Shown: one piece after another, positions 1-9,000 of the stretch
How the letters are laid out: every line of letters begins with the position of its first letter
Numbering within the stretch: the first letter of the stretch is position 1
From: an uncultured Acidobacteriia bacterium
GTDB lineage: Bacteria > Acidobacteriota > Terriglobia > Bryobacterales > Bryobacteraceae
Assembly (NCBI GenBank): GCA_903923395.1
Contig: CAIXXM010000030.1
Span: forward strand, 62,001-126,000
Reading direction: 5' to 3'
Length of the DNA: 64,000 bases
Notes under the pieces: generated by a model
What the model saw: only the letters and a program-made list of their open reading frames with translations
Database searches by the model: none
What the model was told of the DNA's origin: nothing
Position numbers and translations under genes: made by a program

Positions 1-662
1 ACCGGCGTTCCTACCGAGGCCGCGAGATGAGTGATGCCCGAATCATTCCCGATAAACACCCTGGCACCGGCCAGAAGACAGGCCAGTTCATGGAGATTCG
101 ACACAGTAACCGCCCCCGGCAGGTGCTCTTCCGGACCGGCCAACCACCGAACTGGCATATCGAGCCGCTGTGCGATATTGCCGAACCATTCCATGGGTGC
201 TTGTTTGTTCTTCGAACTCGCGAAGGGGTGGATGGCCGCGAACGTTCGGGGAATCCGGGGCACGTCGAGACGGGGTATCCTCGCAGGATGGCTCGCGCCC
301 AGTTCCACCGCCTGCCGGTTGTAAAACTCCACCGCATGGCAGTTGCGGGGCAGGGCCTCCACAAATCGGAACGGCAGCCCCAGCGTGGCGACGAGGGCAC
401 GGAAGTCCGGGCGCTTCGAGCCATACCACGAAACGATGTCATCAAAGTCACGCAGCCTCTCCACAACGTCCTCTGCGAAGGTGAGGCCCAATCGGTCCAG
501 CCCATTCGTCACAATGGAACCGGCCCGGTCAGCGAATCTGGCGAGCGGCACATTTTGCTCCGCGCACCAAACCTCCGTGTAATCCGCCCGCAGACTCTCC
601 ATGGCTGGAAGGCTGACGAGGAAATCGCCGATGGCACCGGGACGGATCAGTAAACGCCGCAT
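1..662 (-). CDS. Glycosyltransferase family 9 (heptosyltransferase-like), C-terminus cut by window edge
   Basis: GT9 enzymes transfer heptose or related sugars from a nucleotide donor to lipopolysaccharide core or similar glycans at the inner face of the membrane. Reading the minus strand gives an uninterrupted frame starting MRRLLIRPGAIGDFLVSLPA, the classical N-terminal GT9 motif (RPGAIGD). It continues into VFIGNDSGITHLAASVGTP near the window edge, the conserved GNDSG..HLAA donor-site motif. About 220 residues are visible; family members are usually 300-350 residues, so roughly the last third lies outside. The ATG at 660-662 is the first possible start because an in-frame TAG stands directly before it. 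An AAGGAG lies about 20 bases upstream, too far for an ordinary ribosome site. The gene is divergent from cysM. The sugar substrate cannot be told. Confidence 0.88.
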   Translation of the reverse strand, partial: MRRLLIRPGAIGDFLVSLPAMESLRADYTEVWCAEQNVPLARFADRAGSIVTNGLDRLGLTFAEDVVERLRDFDDIVSWYGSKRPDFRALVATLGLPFRFVEALPRNCHAVEFYNRQAVELGASHPARIPRLDVPRIPRTFAAIHPFASSKNKQAPMEWFGNIAQRLDMPVRWLAGPEEHLPGAVTVSNLHELACLLAGARVFIGNDSGITHLAASVGTP

Positions 663-716
663 CTATAACAGCTTCGCAGGAATCTCCTTTAGTAAGATGG
701 AGATGATCCTGAATCA

Positions 717-1673
717 ATGAGTTCCGCCGCCACCATGACGCCTGTCTCCACCCGTGCGGGCCACGATTTGATTGACCAGATCGGCGACACTCCACTTCTG
801 CGCCTGCAAAAAGTGGCGGGGGATCTGCCTGGCATTGAGATCTATGCCAAAGCCGAGTATTTCAACCCCGGCGGAAGCGTAAAGGACAGGCCCGCCCTGA
901 ATATGATCCGCGATGGCGAGCGCTCCGGCAGGCTTGCGCACGGGAAGATTCTTCTCGACGCGACCAGTGGCAATACGGGCATAGCCTACGCGATGATCTG
1001 CGCCGCGAAGGGGTACAAGGTCAAGCTCTGCCTTCCGGCCAACGCATCCATGGAGCGCAAACGAATCCTGAAAGCTTACGGTGCGGAATTGATTCTCACC
1101 GATCCCGGCGAAGGTTCGGACGGGGCGATTCGCGAGTGCCGCAAGATCTACGCCGCGGATCCGGACCGCTATTTTTATCCCGATCAGTACAACAATCCAG
1201 CCAACTGGCAGGCGCACTACGAGACCACCGGGCGCGAAATTATCCGCCAGACCAATGGCCGTGTGACACATTTCTCCGCACTGTTGGGCACCAGCGGAAC
1301 GTTCATGGGTAACGCCAGACGTTTGAAGCGCGACGTGCCGGGCGTGACCTGTATTTCCGTGCAGCCATCAACAGGTTTTCACGGCATTGAGGGCACCAAG
1401 CACATGCCGACTGCCATTGTTCCCGGGATTTATGACCCGGAGGTGGCGGATGAAAATCGCTGGATTGAGACCGAGGATGCAACCCGGATGGTGCGTCGGC
1501 TCGCGAAAGAGGAAGGTCTGCTGGTGGGCATCTCAGCCGGCGGCAACGTCCACGCGGCTGTGCAACTGGGGCGCCAACTGCATGCGCAGGGCAGGGAAGC
1601 GGTCATCGTCACAATCCTCTGTGATGCTGCTGACAAATATCTGAGCGAACACTTCTGGGACGATACTGAATGA
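717..1673 (+). CDS. cysM: PLP-dependent cysteine synthase (CysM type)
   Basis: This is a cytoplasmic fold-type II PLP enzyme that makes cysteine from an activated serine (O-acetyl- or O-phosphoserine) and a sulfur donor. The pyridoxal lysine is K56 in NPGGSVKDRP. The phosphate-binding loop GTSGT lies near residue 198, and the substrate loop TSGNTG near residue 104. At 318 residues the length is normal. What sets its likely donor is the context: it is the first gene of a four-gene operon with a JAMM protease, a ubiquitin-like sulfur carrier and a MoeB-like activating enzyme, as in the mycobacterial Mec-CysO-CysM pathway, so a protein thiocarboxylate rather than free sulfide is the probable sulfur source (inference). 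An alternative start is the ATG at 735. The stop overlaps the next start (ATGA). Confidence 0.93.
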   Translation: MSSAATMTPVSTRAGHDLIDQIGDTPLLRLQKVAGDLPGIEIYAKAEYFNPGGSVKDRPALNMIRDGERSGRLAHGKILLDATSGNTGIAYAMICAAKGYKVKLCLPANASMERKRILKAYGAELILTDPGEGSDGAIRECRKIYAADPDRYFYPDQYNNPANWQAHYETTGREIIRQTNGRVTHFSALLGTSGTFMGNARRLKRDVPGVTCISVQPSTGFHGIEGTKHMPTAIVPGIYDPEVADENRWIETEDATRMVRRLAKEEGLLVGISAGGNVHAAVQLGRQLHAQGREAVIVTILCDAADKYLSEHFWDDTE

Positions 1674-2095
1674 TTCACGTAGAACGGCAGCCCTGGCGCG
1701 AGATGGTGAACCACGCGCAGGCCATTTATCCGAACGAGTGCTGCGGCGCGATGCTGGGCACCATAGACGGCGACACCAAGACGGTCACGATTGCGATGCC
1801 CCTCGACAACGCTGCCTCCGGTTCACAGGCCGCGTATTACGAACTCCGCCCGGAAGATTTATTGCGGGCTGACAAGGCCGCACGGGAACACAAGCTGGAC
1901 CTCATCGGGATCTATCATTCCCATCCCGATTGTGGCGCTTACTTTTCGGAAACTGATTTGAAGAACTCCTGTCCCTGGTATTCGTTCATCGTGCTCTCCG
2001 TACAGAATGGAAAGTTCGATCATGCCAACAGCTGGCTTCCGAATGCTGAACAGACACACGCAGAAAAAGAGGAATTAACATGGCCCGAATCCTGA
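1670..2095 (+). CDS. mec: JAMM/MPN+ metalloprotease for a sulfur-carrier protein (Mec-like)
   Basis: This is a small zinc protease of the Mov34/MPN/PAD-1 family. All JAMM catalytic residues are present: E23 in the NECCG segment, then HSHPDCGAYFSETD giving H83, H85, S93 and D96 (H-x-H-x7-S-x-x-D). In Mycobacterium, Mec hydrolyses the CysO-cysteine adduct to free cysteine; in other bacteria related proteases trim extra residues from the carrier to expose its Gly-Gly end. Both jobs are possible here, because the carrier encoded next ends in GG plus three residues. The gene overlaps cysM by 4 bases and the carrier gene by 16 bases, which argues for translational coupling. At 141 residues the length is typical. 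Confidence 0.93.
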   Translation: MIHVERQPWREMVNHAQAIYPNECCGAMLGTIDGDTKTVTIAMPLDNAASGSQAAYYELRPEDLLRADKAAREHKLDLIGIYHSHPDCGAYFSETDLKNSCPWYSFIVLSVQNGKFDHANSWLPNAEQTHAEKEELTWPES

Positions 2096-2361
2096 TCCCC
2101 ACACCGCTCCGCCAGTTTGTTGACAAGCTTGACACCGTGGAAGCCGGCGGCTCCACCGTCGGCGAAGTCCTGCTGCATCTTGTGGACAAGTATCCGAACC
2201 TCAAGAAGAATCTTTACTCCGATGAAGGCAAGCTCCGGAGTTTCGTCAACGTCTATGTGAACGACGAAGATATCCGTTACACCGGGAAAGAAAAGACCCC
2301 TGTGACCGACGCGGATGTCGTCTCCATCGTACCCTCCATCGCCGGCGGCAAGAATGCCTGA
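2080..2361 (+). CDS. cysO: Ubiquitin-like sulfur-carrier protein (CysO/MoaD/ThiS family) with a GG-KNA tail
   Basis: This is a 93-residue beta-grasp carrier whose C-terminal Gly-Gly is adenylated and thiocarboxylated by an E1-like enzyme and then used as a sulfur donor. The typical MoaD pattern is visible: TVGEVLLHLVDKYPNL helix, FVNVYVNDEDI strand, DADVVSIVPSIAGG end. Unlike mature CysO, the di-glycine (residues 89-90) is followed by Lys-Asn-Ala, so the product should be inactive until three residues are removed. The neighbouring JAMM protease is the obvious candidate for this trimming, as known for QbsD/QbsE and HcyD/HcyS pairs. The gene is embedded between mec and the E1-like gene with overlaps at both ends. 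Confidence 0.93.
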   Translation: MARILIPTPLRQFVDKLDTVEAGGSTVGEVLLHLVDKYPNLKKNLYSDEGKLRSFVNVYVNDEDIRYTGKEKTPVTDADVVSIVPSIAGGKNA

Positions 2362-3505
2362 AGTTACCCTTTCGAACGAGGAAATCCTCCGTTACAGCCG
2401 GCATCTGATCCTGCCGGAAGTCGGCATGGAAGGGCAGTTGAAGCTCAAAGCTGCCAAGGTTCTGCTGGTTGGCACGGGTGGTCTCGGTGCTCCGTTGGCT
2501 CTCTATCTGACAGCGGCTGGCATCGGGCGGATTGGCCTGGTGGACTTTGATGTGGTGGATGCCACCAACCTCCAGCGTCAGGTCATCCACGGCACGAAGG
2601 ACGTCGGCAAGCCCAAGATCGATTCCGCGATCGAGAGCATGAACGACATCAATCCGAACGTGATTGTCGACCGGCATGAAGTAGCGCTCACCAGCGAAAA
2701 CGCCCTCGAAATCATCAAGGATTACGATTATGTGGTCGATGGCACCGATAACTTCCCCACGCGTTACCTGGTGAATGATGCCTGTGTGTTGCTTGGCAAG
2801 CCGAATGTATATGGCTCGATCTTCCGCTTCGAAGGTCAGTCGACGATCTTTGCGACTGAAGGCGGTCCCTGTTACCGCTGTCTATATCCAGAACCGCCGC
2901 CTCCCGGACTCGTCCCCAGTTGTGCGGAAGGTGGAGTGTTGGGCATCCTCCCCGGCATTATTGGACTGATCCAGGCCACGGAAACGGTGAAACTGATTCT
3001 GGGTATTGGAACGCCGCTGATCGGGCGTTTGATGCTTTACGATGCCCTGAATATGAAGTTCCGCGAATTGAAACTTCGCCGCAATCCGGAATGCCCCATC
3101 TGCGGGGACCAGCCTACCATCAAGGAACTCATTGATTACCAGGAGTTCTGCGGCATTCCGCAGCATGCGCCGGAGCCTGTGCCTGTCACTGGCGATATCT
3201 CCGTCGTGGAATTGAAGCAGAGACTCGACAAGGGCGATAAGTTCCAATTCATCGACGTTCGCGAGCCGCATGAGTGGCAGATCTGCCGCATCCCCGGGAC
3301 TACTTTGGTTCCTCTTGGGGAACTGCCAAAGCGGTTGAGTGAACTGGATCCCAACAGTGAGATCGTGGTCCATTGCAAGAGCGGCGGGCGGAGTGGCAAA
3401 GCCGTTGATCTGCTCAAGCAAAATGGCTTCGTGAACGCCCGCAACGTGGTGGGTGGAATCCTGGCCTGGGCGGATCAGGTGGATAAGTCAGTTCCAAAGT
3501 ATTAA
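2354..3505 (+). CDS. moeZ: E1-like sulfur-carrier adenylyltransferase with C-terminal rhodanese domain (MoeB/MoeZ type)
   Basis: This enzyme activates the C-terminal Gly of ubiquitin-like carriers by adenylation and then transfers sulfur through a rhodanese persulfide. Residues 1-260 are the ThiF/MoeB domain: nucleotide loop GTGGLGAP near residue 40, zinc cysteines C173/C176 and C247/C250, and the conserved crossover-loop C190. Residues 280-383 are a rhodanese domain with the active-site loop CKSGGRS (C341). This start is the ATG at 2354, which sits inside the end of the carrier gene (8-base overlap). A frame opens 39 bases earlier, but that extension has no MoeB similarity. It is the last gene of the cysM operon. 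The two-domain layout matches MoeZ of Actinobacteria and supports a self-contained thiocarboxylate-forming module. Confidence 0.92.
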   Translation: MPEVTLSNEEILRYSRHLILPEVGMEGQLKLKAAKVLLVGTGGLGAPLALYLTAAGIGRIGLVDFDVVDATNLQRQVIHGTKDVGKPKIDSAIESMNDINPNVIVDRHEVALTSENALEIIKDYDYVVDGTDNFPTRYLVNDACVLLGKPNVYGSIFRFEGQSTIFATEGGPCYRCLYPEPPPPGLVPSCAEGGVLGILPGIIGLIQATETVKLILGIGTPLIGRLMLYDALNMKFRELKLRRNPECPICGDQPTIKELIDYQEFCGIPQHAPEPVPVTGDISVVELKQRLDKGDKFQFIDVREPHEWQICRIPGTTLVPLGELPKRLSELDPNSEIVVHCKSGGRSGKAVDLLKQNGFVNARNVVGGILAWADQVDKSVPKY

Positions 3506-3521
3506 GTTGGAGTGTTGTTGA

Positions 3522-3554
3522 CAACGGAACATACTGTCCAGGTATGTTCCGTTG
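3522..3554. terminator. Perfect 13-bp hairpin between convergent genes
   Basis: CAACGGAACATAC is followed, after the 7-base loop TGTCCAG, by its exact reverse complement GTATGTTCCGTTG. The hairpin sits in the short gap between two convergent genes (moeZ-like and arsR), where a bidirectional terminator is expected. No clear T-run follows on either strand, so efficiency cannot be judged, and an operator role is not excluded. Confidence 0.6.
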
Positions 3555-3576
3555 GTCGACAAGCTAGACGCAAATT

Positions 3577-3885
3577 CTACGCCGAGAGGAAGTCTTCGAG
3601 CTTGTCCAGCCTGCGTTCCCAGGTCGAACGGCGCTGTTTCACCCATTGATCGATCAGGTCGAGACCGCGCGGATCGATGCTGCAGGAACGGACTCGGCCA
3701 GTCTTTTCCGTCCGCACCAGTCCACTTTCTTCGAGGATCTGCAAGTGCTGCACGACCGCGGCTAGTGACATCTCGAAGGGTTCCGCCAACTTCGAGACGG
3801 ACATCGGCCCCTGACTGAGCCGCTCCATCATGGCGCGGCGCGTCGGGTCACCCAGGGCACGGAAGATTTGCTCCAGATCAGACAA
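3577..3885 (-). CDS. ArsR-family winged-helix transcriptional regulator
   Basis: This is a 102-residue DNA-binding repressor. The N-terminal motif IFRALGDPTRRAMMERL and the recognition helix region MSVSKLAEPFEMSLAAVVQHLQILEESGLV are typical of the ArsR group paired with AHSA1/SRPBCC proteins, usually called SdpR/YdhK-like activators or repressors. No metal-binding cysteine pair (CxC) is present, so metal sensing is unlikely. The start is a TTG at 3883-3885, lying inside the last codons of the SRPBCC gene (8-base overlap), so the two are co-transcribed and coupled. Its probable target is the shared promoter upstream of the SRPBCC gene, where palindromic sequences overlap the promoter. Confidence 0.9.
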   Translation of the reverse strand: MSDLEQIFRALGDPTRRAMMERLSQGPMSVSKLAEPFEMSLAAVVQHLQILEESGLVRTEKTGRVRSCSIDPRGLDLIDQWVKQRRSTWERRLDKLEDFLSA

Positions 3886-4348
3886 GTTCTATTTCCAGTT
3901 TGCCAAGCAGCTTTTCCCAACCTCCGCGGCGCATCTCAGGCGTGTCTGACCCTTCGAAGTACGCCGCCTGATGCGTGAACACAAGCTCGGTTCCGGTGCC
4001 ATCGGGAAAGAGTTCGAAGGTGGCCAGGCTGGCAGAGATACAGTTCTGATTGAAGCTCATCGTCGCCGCAGTGACAATCCGGGTGCCGTGTGTAATTTCC
4101 AGGTAGACAGCGTTGTTCGTGAACACCGCGCCGGGGAAGGGCATCTTCTCATTGAACCGGCTGACGGTGCGTTCGGTACCGCCAACGCGAAAATCCATGT
4201 CGAACTGCAGGACTTCGTGGTTTTCGCCCTCGGCAAACCATTTGCGCTTGGCCGCGGGTTGGGAGAGTGCCTCGAAAATTCGCTCCACGGGGAGAGAAAA
4301 CTTGCGGGTGAGGTCGAAGGTGTTGTGTACAGCTGGCTTTTGGCTCAT
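3878..4348 (-). CDS. SRPBCC (AHSA1-like) ligand-binding protein
   Basis: This is a 156-residue START/Bet v1-fold protein of the AHSA1 (activator of Hsp90 ATPase homologue 1) superfamily. The N-terminal pattern RKFSLPVERIFEALSQPAAKRKWFA and the later TGTELVFTHQAAYFEG...RRGGWEKLLGKLE are characteristic of bacterial members encoded beside ArsR regulators. These proteins form a hydrophobic pocket. Their physiological ligand is generally unknown, and a signalling or stress role is assumed. It is the first gene of a two-gene minus-strand operon with arsR. A good ribosome site, AAGGAG, lies 9 bases before the ATG. Confidence 0.88.
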   Translation of the reverse strand: MSQKPAVHNTFDLTRKFSLPVERIFEALSQPAAKRKWFAEGENHEVLQFDMDFRVGGTERTVSRFNEKMPFPGAVFTNNAVYLEITHGTRIVTAATMSFNQNCISASLATFELFPDGTGTELVFTHQAAYFEGSDTPEMRRGGWEKLLGKLEIELV

Positions 4349-4363
4349 GTGGTATTACTCCTT

Positions 4364-4410
4364 GTTAGTTAAGCTAACGCTAAAGTATCAGGCCGCCCCG
4401 CAATAGTCAA
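4364..4410 (-). promoter_or_regulatory. Sigma-70-like promoter with palindromic operator for the SRPBCC-arsR operon
   Basis: On the minus strand a TTGACT -35 box (4405-4410) is separated by exactly 17 bases from a TACTTT -10 box (4382-4387). Just downstream lies the imperfect palindrome GTTAG-N5-CTAAC (4364-4378), covering the expected transcription start. A second dyad, AAGT-N4-ACTT (4409-4420 on the plus strand), overlaps the -35 edge. The arrangement fits autorepression by the ArsR protein encoded in the operon (inference). Confidence 0.6.
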
Positions 4411-4481
4411 GTGAATACTTAACTATCTAAAGCCGAACGCCACTCCTATAGAATCTCTAAAGTCATCTGAGAGGATTCCTA

Positions 4482-6026
4482 ATGAACAAAACCCTGCTCG
4501 CGCTCCTTCTGCTTCCCTTCGCTCTGCGGGCCGAATTGAAGCTCCCTGCCATCATCAGCGACCACATGGTCCTGCAACAGAAACAAGCCAACCCGATTTG
4601 GGGCTGGGATACGCCCGGCACAAAGGTCAGTGTCAGCTTTTCGGGCAAAGACTATACCGGGACCGCCGGCAGTGACGGCAAGTGGACCATCAAGCTGGCC
4701 CCGCAAACTGCAAACGCAACGCCGCAGGTGATGACGGTCACCGGCACGTCGAAACGCGAAATTCAAGACATTCTCATCGGCGAAGTTTGGATGTGTTCCG
4801 GCCAATCCAACATGGGCTTTACTTTGGTGGAAGACTGGAATGGGGATCTGGAGGCTGCGGCCACGGACCTTCCTGCGCTCCGTTTGGTGACGATCCCCCT
4901 GGTGGGGACGCAGGATCTCCAGACCGACTACAAGGGCGGTGAGAACAGCAAGTGGCGTGCGGCAACCCCGGCCACATCCCTTCGCTTCAGTGCCGTGGGC
5001 TTTCTGTTCGGGCGGTATATCCAGCAAATTCTGCATGTTCCCGTGGGCTTGATCAACAATGCGTGGGGTGGCTCGTCGGCGGAAGCCTGGGTTCGCAGAA
5101 CGTCCTTGCAGGAAGACCCGCGCTTCAAACTGCTGATGGAACGCACGGTAAAGCAGGAGAACACGCTGCTCTCCGAAAAGGGCAAGGCGGATTTCGAAAA
5201 GGTCGTTGCTGATTGGAAGGTGGCTGCGGCCAAGGCGAAGGCGGACAAGTTGCCCGCACCGCGTCAGCCCGATGATTATCTGCGGGGCAATCACCGCCCT
5301 GGCAACATCTTCGCTGGAGTGGTTTACCCCACGCTTGGCTATGGAATCAAGGGCGTGATCTGGTACCAGGGCGAAGCCAATGCCGGTCAGGCGTACGAGT
5401 ACAAGAGCCTTTTCCCGTTCCTGATCGAACAATGGCGCAAAGAACAGGGGCAGGGCGATTTCCCGTTCTACTGGGTGCAACTGGCCGACTATCAGGCGGA
5501 GAAGCCGAACCCCGGCGACAGTAGCTGGGCGGAACTGCGTGAAGCCCAAACCCAAACCATGAAGCTGCCGAATACGGGACAAGCCGTGATCATCGACCTT
5601 GGTGAAGGCAACAACATTCACCCCCGCAACAAGCACGACGTCGCCGCCCGGCTCGTGCGTTGGGCACTCGTGAAGGACTACGGTCTGAAGATGCCGTACC
5701 GCAGCCCTGAGTATAAGAGCATGGCTGTAAACGGCAACAAAGTTACCATTACGCTGGACCTCTTCGGCAGCACCACATTGCGGCCGTTTGACGTTGCGGA
5801 GGCGAGGGGCTTCGCGGTTTGCGGCGAGGACAAGAAGTGGTATTGGGCCAAGGGAAAGATCACCGGCAAGGATCAGGTGGAGGTGTGGAGCGACGAAGTC
5901 GCCGCTCCCATTGCCGTCCGTTATGCGTGGGCGGATAACCCGGTCTTCAACCTGTTCTCGAATGAAGGTCTGCCAGTGACTCCGTTCCGTACCGATGACT
6001 TCCGGATGGTGACCCAGCCGAAGTAA
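4482..6026 (+). CDS. Secreted sialate O-acetylesterase-like SGNH hydrolase
   Basis: This is a 514-residue enzyme of the sialate O-acetylesterase family (domain formerly DUF303), which removes acetyl groups from sialic acids or other decorated sugars and is often found with glycan utilisation genes. Residues 1-18 form a signal peptide (hydrophobic run LLALLLLPFALRA). The typical N-terminal ISDHMVLQ opening follows. The catalytic serine lies in CSGQSNM (about residue 107). The block NNAWGGSSAEAW and the WYQGEANA motif are conserved family blocks, and the C-terminal DVAARLVRWAL carries the usual histidine region. GAGAGG precedes the ATG by 7 bases. It converges with the TonB-dependent receptor gene with no gap, which suggests a shared glycan niche but not a shared transcript. 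Confidence 0.9.
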   Translation: MNKTLLALLLLPFALRAELKLPAIISDHMVLQQKQANPIWGWDTPGTKVSVSFSGKDYTGTAGSDGKWTIKLAPQTANATPQVMTVTGTSKREIQDILIGEVWMCSGQSNMGFTLVEDWNGDLEAAATDLPALRLVTIPLVGTQDLQTDYKGGENSKWRAATPATSLRFSAVGFLFGRYIQQILHVPVGLINNAWGGSSAEAWVRRTSLQEDPRFKLLMERTVKQENTLLSEKGKADFEKVVADWKVAAAKAKADKLPAPRQPDDYLRGNHRPGNIFAGVVYPTLGYGIKGVIWYQGEANAGQAYEYKSLFPFLIEQWRKEQGQGDFPFYWVQLADYQAEKPNPGDSSWAELREAQTQTMKLPNTGQAVIIDLGEGNNIHPRNKHDVAARLVRWALVKDYGLKMPYRSPEYKSMAVNGNKVTITLDLFGSTTLRPFDVAEARGFAVCGEDKKWYWAKGKITGKDQVEVWSDEVAAPIAVRYAWADNPVFNLFSNEGLPVTPFRTDDFRMVTQPK

Positions 6027-9000
6027 TCAGAACGAAAGCCTTGCGCCGAATTCGACGACGCGAGAACCGGAACGGCCCGTCGAAACTCCAGCCTGCGAAT
6101 TGCTGATATTGGTTTGCAGGCTGGAGAGGTTCGCGTGATTGATGGAGTTAAAGGCCTCCATGCGGATCTGCAGTCCGATCCGCTCCGTGATTTTGCTCTG
6201 CTTGTACAGAGCGGCATCCCAGTTGAAGGAGCCGGGTCCCTGAATGCTGTACGGGGCGGAAGTGCCATAGACATAAGCCGATGGCACGGCGTAGGCAGCC
6301 GGATTGAACCATTGGTATTGTGTCTGCTGCGCGACGCCGGGATCGCCCACAATGTTGGCGCGGGGCGAGCAGGTCGGATACTGGTATCCCGTCGCTTTGG
6401 CGTTTGTCGTGATGCAGACATAGTGACCGCTGGCGGCCGTGACAATGCCCGCAATCTGCCAGCCCGAGACCGCCTGGTTCAGCATCTTCGGTGTGTTTCG
6501 CAGCAGCAGTTTCCCGCGGCCGATGGGGAGGTCATAGATATAGTTCGCGACCAGATAGTTCCGCGAGTACATCGGGTTGTTCCCGCGGTCGAGCCGTGTG
6601 TTGTAGGGATCATACGGCAGCACACCGTTGTAATTCGGCGTCAGATCCTTGGTCAGCGAATATTCGAACCCGAACTGCAGTCCGTGGCCCACGCGGTGCT
6701 GCACGCCTAACTGAAACTGATTCAGGATGTCATTGCGCGTGGATTGATAAAGGTAGATATCGCTGAAGGGTTGATACTGCCGCAGCGGCTGCAAGGAAGC
6801 ACTGGTTGGCAGGGGTTCATTGACATCGATCGTAATCGGCAGATGCGTGCCTTTGCTGCCCAGATAACTCGTGCGCACCACATAGCCGCGCAGTGCTTCC
6901 CATTCCGTGGTGAAGTTCCAGTTCTGTTCGTATCCGGCGTGGAAATTCGGCGTGATCCCGTAGACGGAGGGGTTCGCCGTGCCGGTCGTGGTGCCGATGC
7001 CCGGGAAGGGATTCGCCCAGGTGATGGTGGGAACACCGGCGGTGCCGTTGAAGACGTAAGTGGCGCGGAAGGGCGGATTCAAGCCGAGGTCACGGGCATC
7101 AATCTGGTCATCATATTCGGACATCGGGTTATAGAAGATCCCGTAACTGGCCCGCACAACAAAGCGGGAGGTATTGAAGGGCCGGTATGCCAGACCCACA
7201 CGCGGTGCAAAATTCTTCTTGCCGAGATTGATGTAATTGCTGTTGGTCATCCCCAGGCTCTTGCCAGAAACAGTCGGGACAATGCCCTGAAACGCCGGTA
7301 CGGAGTTACCCTGAATCACAATCAACTGATTGAGCGCCTGTGACCAGATGGAAAGGTCATTCCGCTTCTCCCACGGCGTGGAATACTCATAGCGCACACC
7401 AATATTCACAGTGAGGCGGGAGGTCGCGCGCCAGTCATCCTGGAAGTAATATGCCGTGCGGTAATTCACATCATCCATGGTGAAGTTACTGGTGTTATAC
7501 GAACTGCTGGTGATGTTACCCATCAGGAAGTCAGCAAACGACTCGCCGCTGTAGGTGCCATTGAACGTAAAGGAACCACGGTAAGGAGCCGAGTTCTGAC
7601 GGTTCACCGCCGAGATACGCGTCAGGCTCAAGCCAACTTTCAGGGCATGTCTGCCCTGCTGCCAGTTGAGCGAATCTGTAATCGTCTGGTTGTGATTCAC
7701 ATCGGCGGAGCCCGGTTGATCCTGCACTGTGGTGAAACCGCTCATGGTGATGGTGGGGACACCGCCGAGTCCCATCTGGGGAGCCGGATCCTGCGGAATA
7801 ATGCTGTTCGGATTGAAAGTGCTGTTTTGCGGAGTGCGGTAATCCTGCCAGTAATTGATATTGAAGCCGAAGACATTCACCAGGGATCGGGTCAGGATGC
7901 GCGTGTAGCTGGAGGAAAGGTTCTTGCTGGTCAGGCCAAAGCCGCCCCAGTTATCGGTCAGAATGCCGCCGCCCGTGGCACTGACATAAGGGCCGTTATT
8001 CACCCAGTAATAGCGGACATTGAGCGTGTCTTTGGAGGAAATCTGGTAATCGGCCCGCGTGGAAAACCGGTCGTTCGGCTGGGTAGTCGGTACGTTGACG
8101 GCCAGGTTCACGCCCAGTCCGTTCGAACTGCCGGCCTGATTTGGATTCGGAATAAATTGCAGCAGAGTGGTTGCCACGGGACTGATGCGCGTAGGCGGAA
8201 TCACCGCGCCGGGGAACAGTGCCCCGCCGGCCAGAGGATCTTTAATCGCATAAATACCGGCGAAGTTACCAGTCTTCATCGCCGGGGTGGGAACACTATC
8301 CTGCGTGAGCGTGTATTGCACCAACCGCAGGCCTTCAAACGAGCTGAAATAGAAGAGCTTGTTCTTCTTGACCGGTCCACCAACGGACCCGCCGTATTCA
8401 TTGCGCTTGTAAGGTGGCTTGTCGATCAACTGCGCCGCATGGCTCTTGGCCGCCAGCACGTTGTTGCGGTTGAATTCGAGAAGGCTGCCGTGGATCTTGT
8501 TGCCGCCGCCCTTGGTCACCACGATCACCTGCGCCGGTTTGCCGAATTCGGCAGGCGAACCGTTCGTCAAGACCTTGAATTCCGAGACCGTGTCGAGCGA
8601 GGGAACTGGCAGGTTGATGCGTTCGTTCAACGCGTCATCATTGTTGGCCCCATCCACTGTCATGGAGGTTCCACCGCGGTAAGCCGAACCGCTGATCATC
8701 GGATTTGAGCCCGAATTCTGCACACCCGGCACCGTTGCCAGCAGTGCGTAAATGGAATCACGCCCGTTGAGCGGCATCTGGTTGACTTGTGCGCCATCAA
8801 CCACCTGGCCAATGGAGGACGTTTCCGATTGCACCAGCGGCACACTGGCCTCCACCTGCACGGAGGTCGCGGCATCGCCAACAGCGAGCGCAATATCCTC
8901 ACGAGCGGTCTGGTTGACCAGGATCACGACACCCGTGCGGACCGCAGCTTTGAAGCCCTTGGCCGTGGCACTCAGCTTGTAAGTGCCTGGTTCCACGAGT

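Noticed and set aside
27-653. Plus-strand open frame of 208 codons and minus-strand frames of 164 and 113 codons at the left edge
   Set aside because: They are shadows of the GT9 gene, whose true minus-strand frame shows RPGAIGD and GNDSG motifs and runs off the window.
4479-5636. Minus-strand open frame of 385 codons
   Set aside because: It is antisense to the sialate O-acetylesterase, which has all family motifs; the antisense translation has no recognisable pattern.
7647-8708. Plus-strand open frame of 353 codons
   Set aside because: It lies entirely inside the TonB-dependent receptor gene on the other strand and has no protein-like features.
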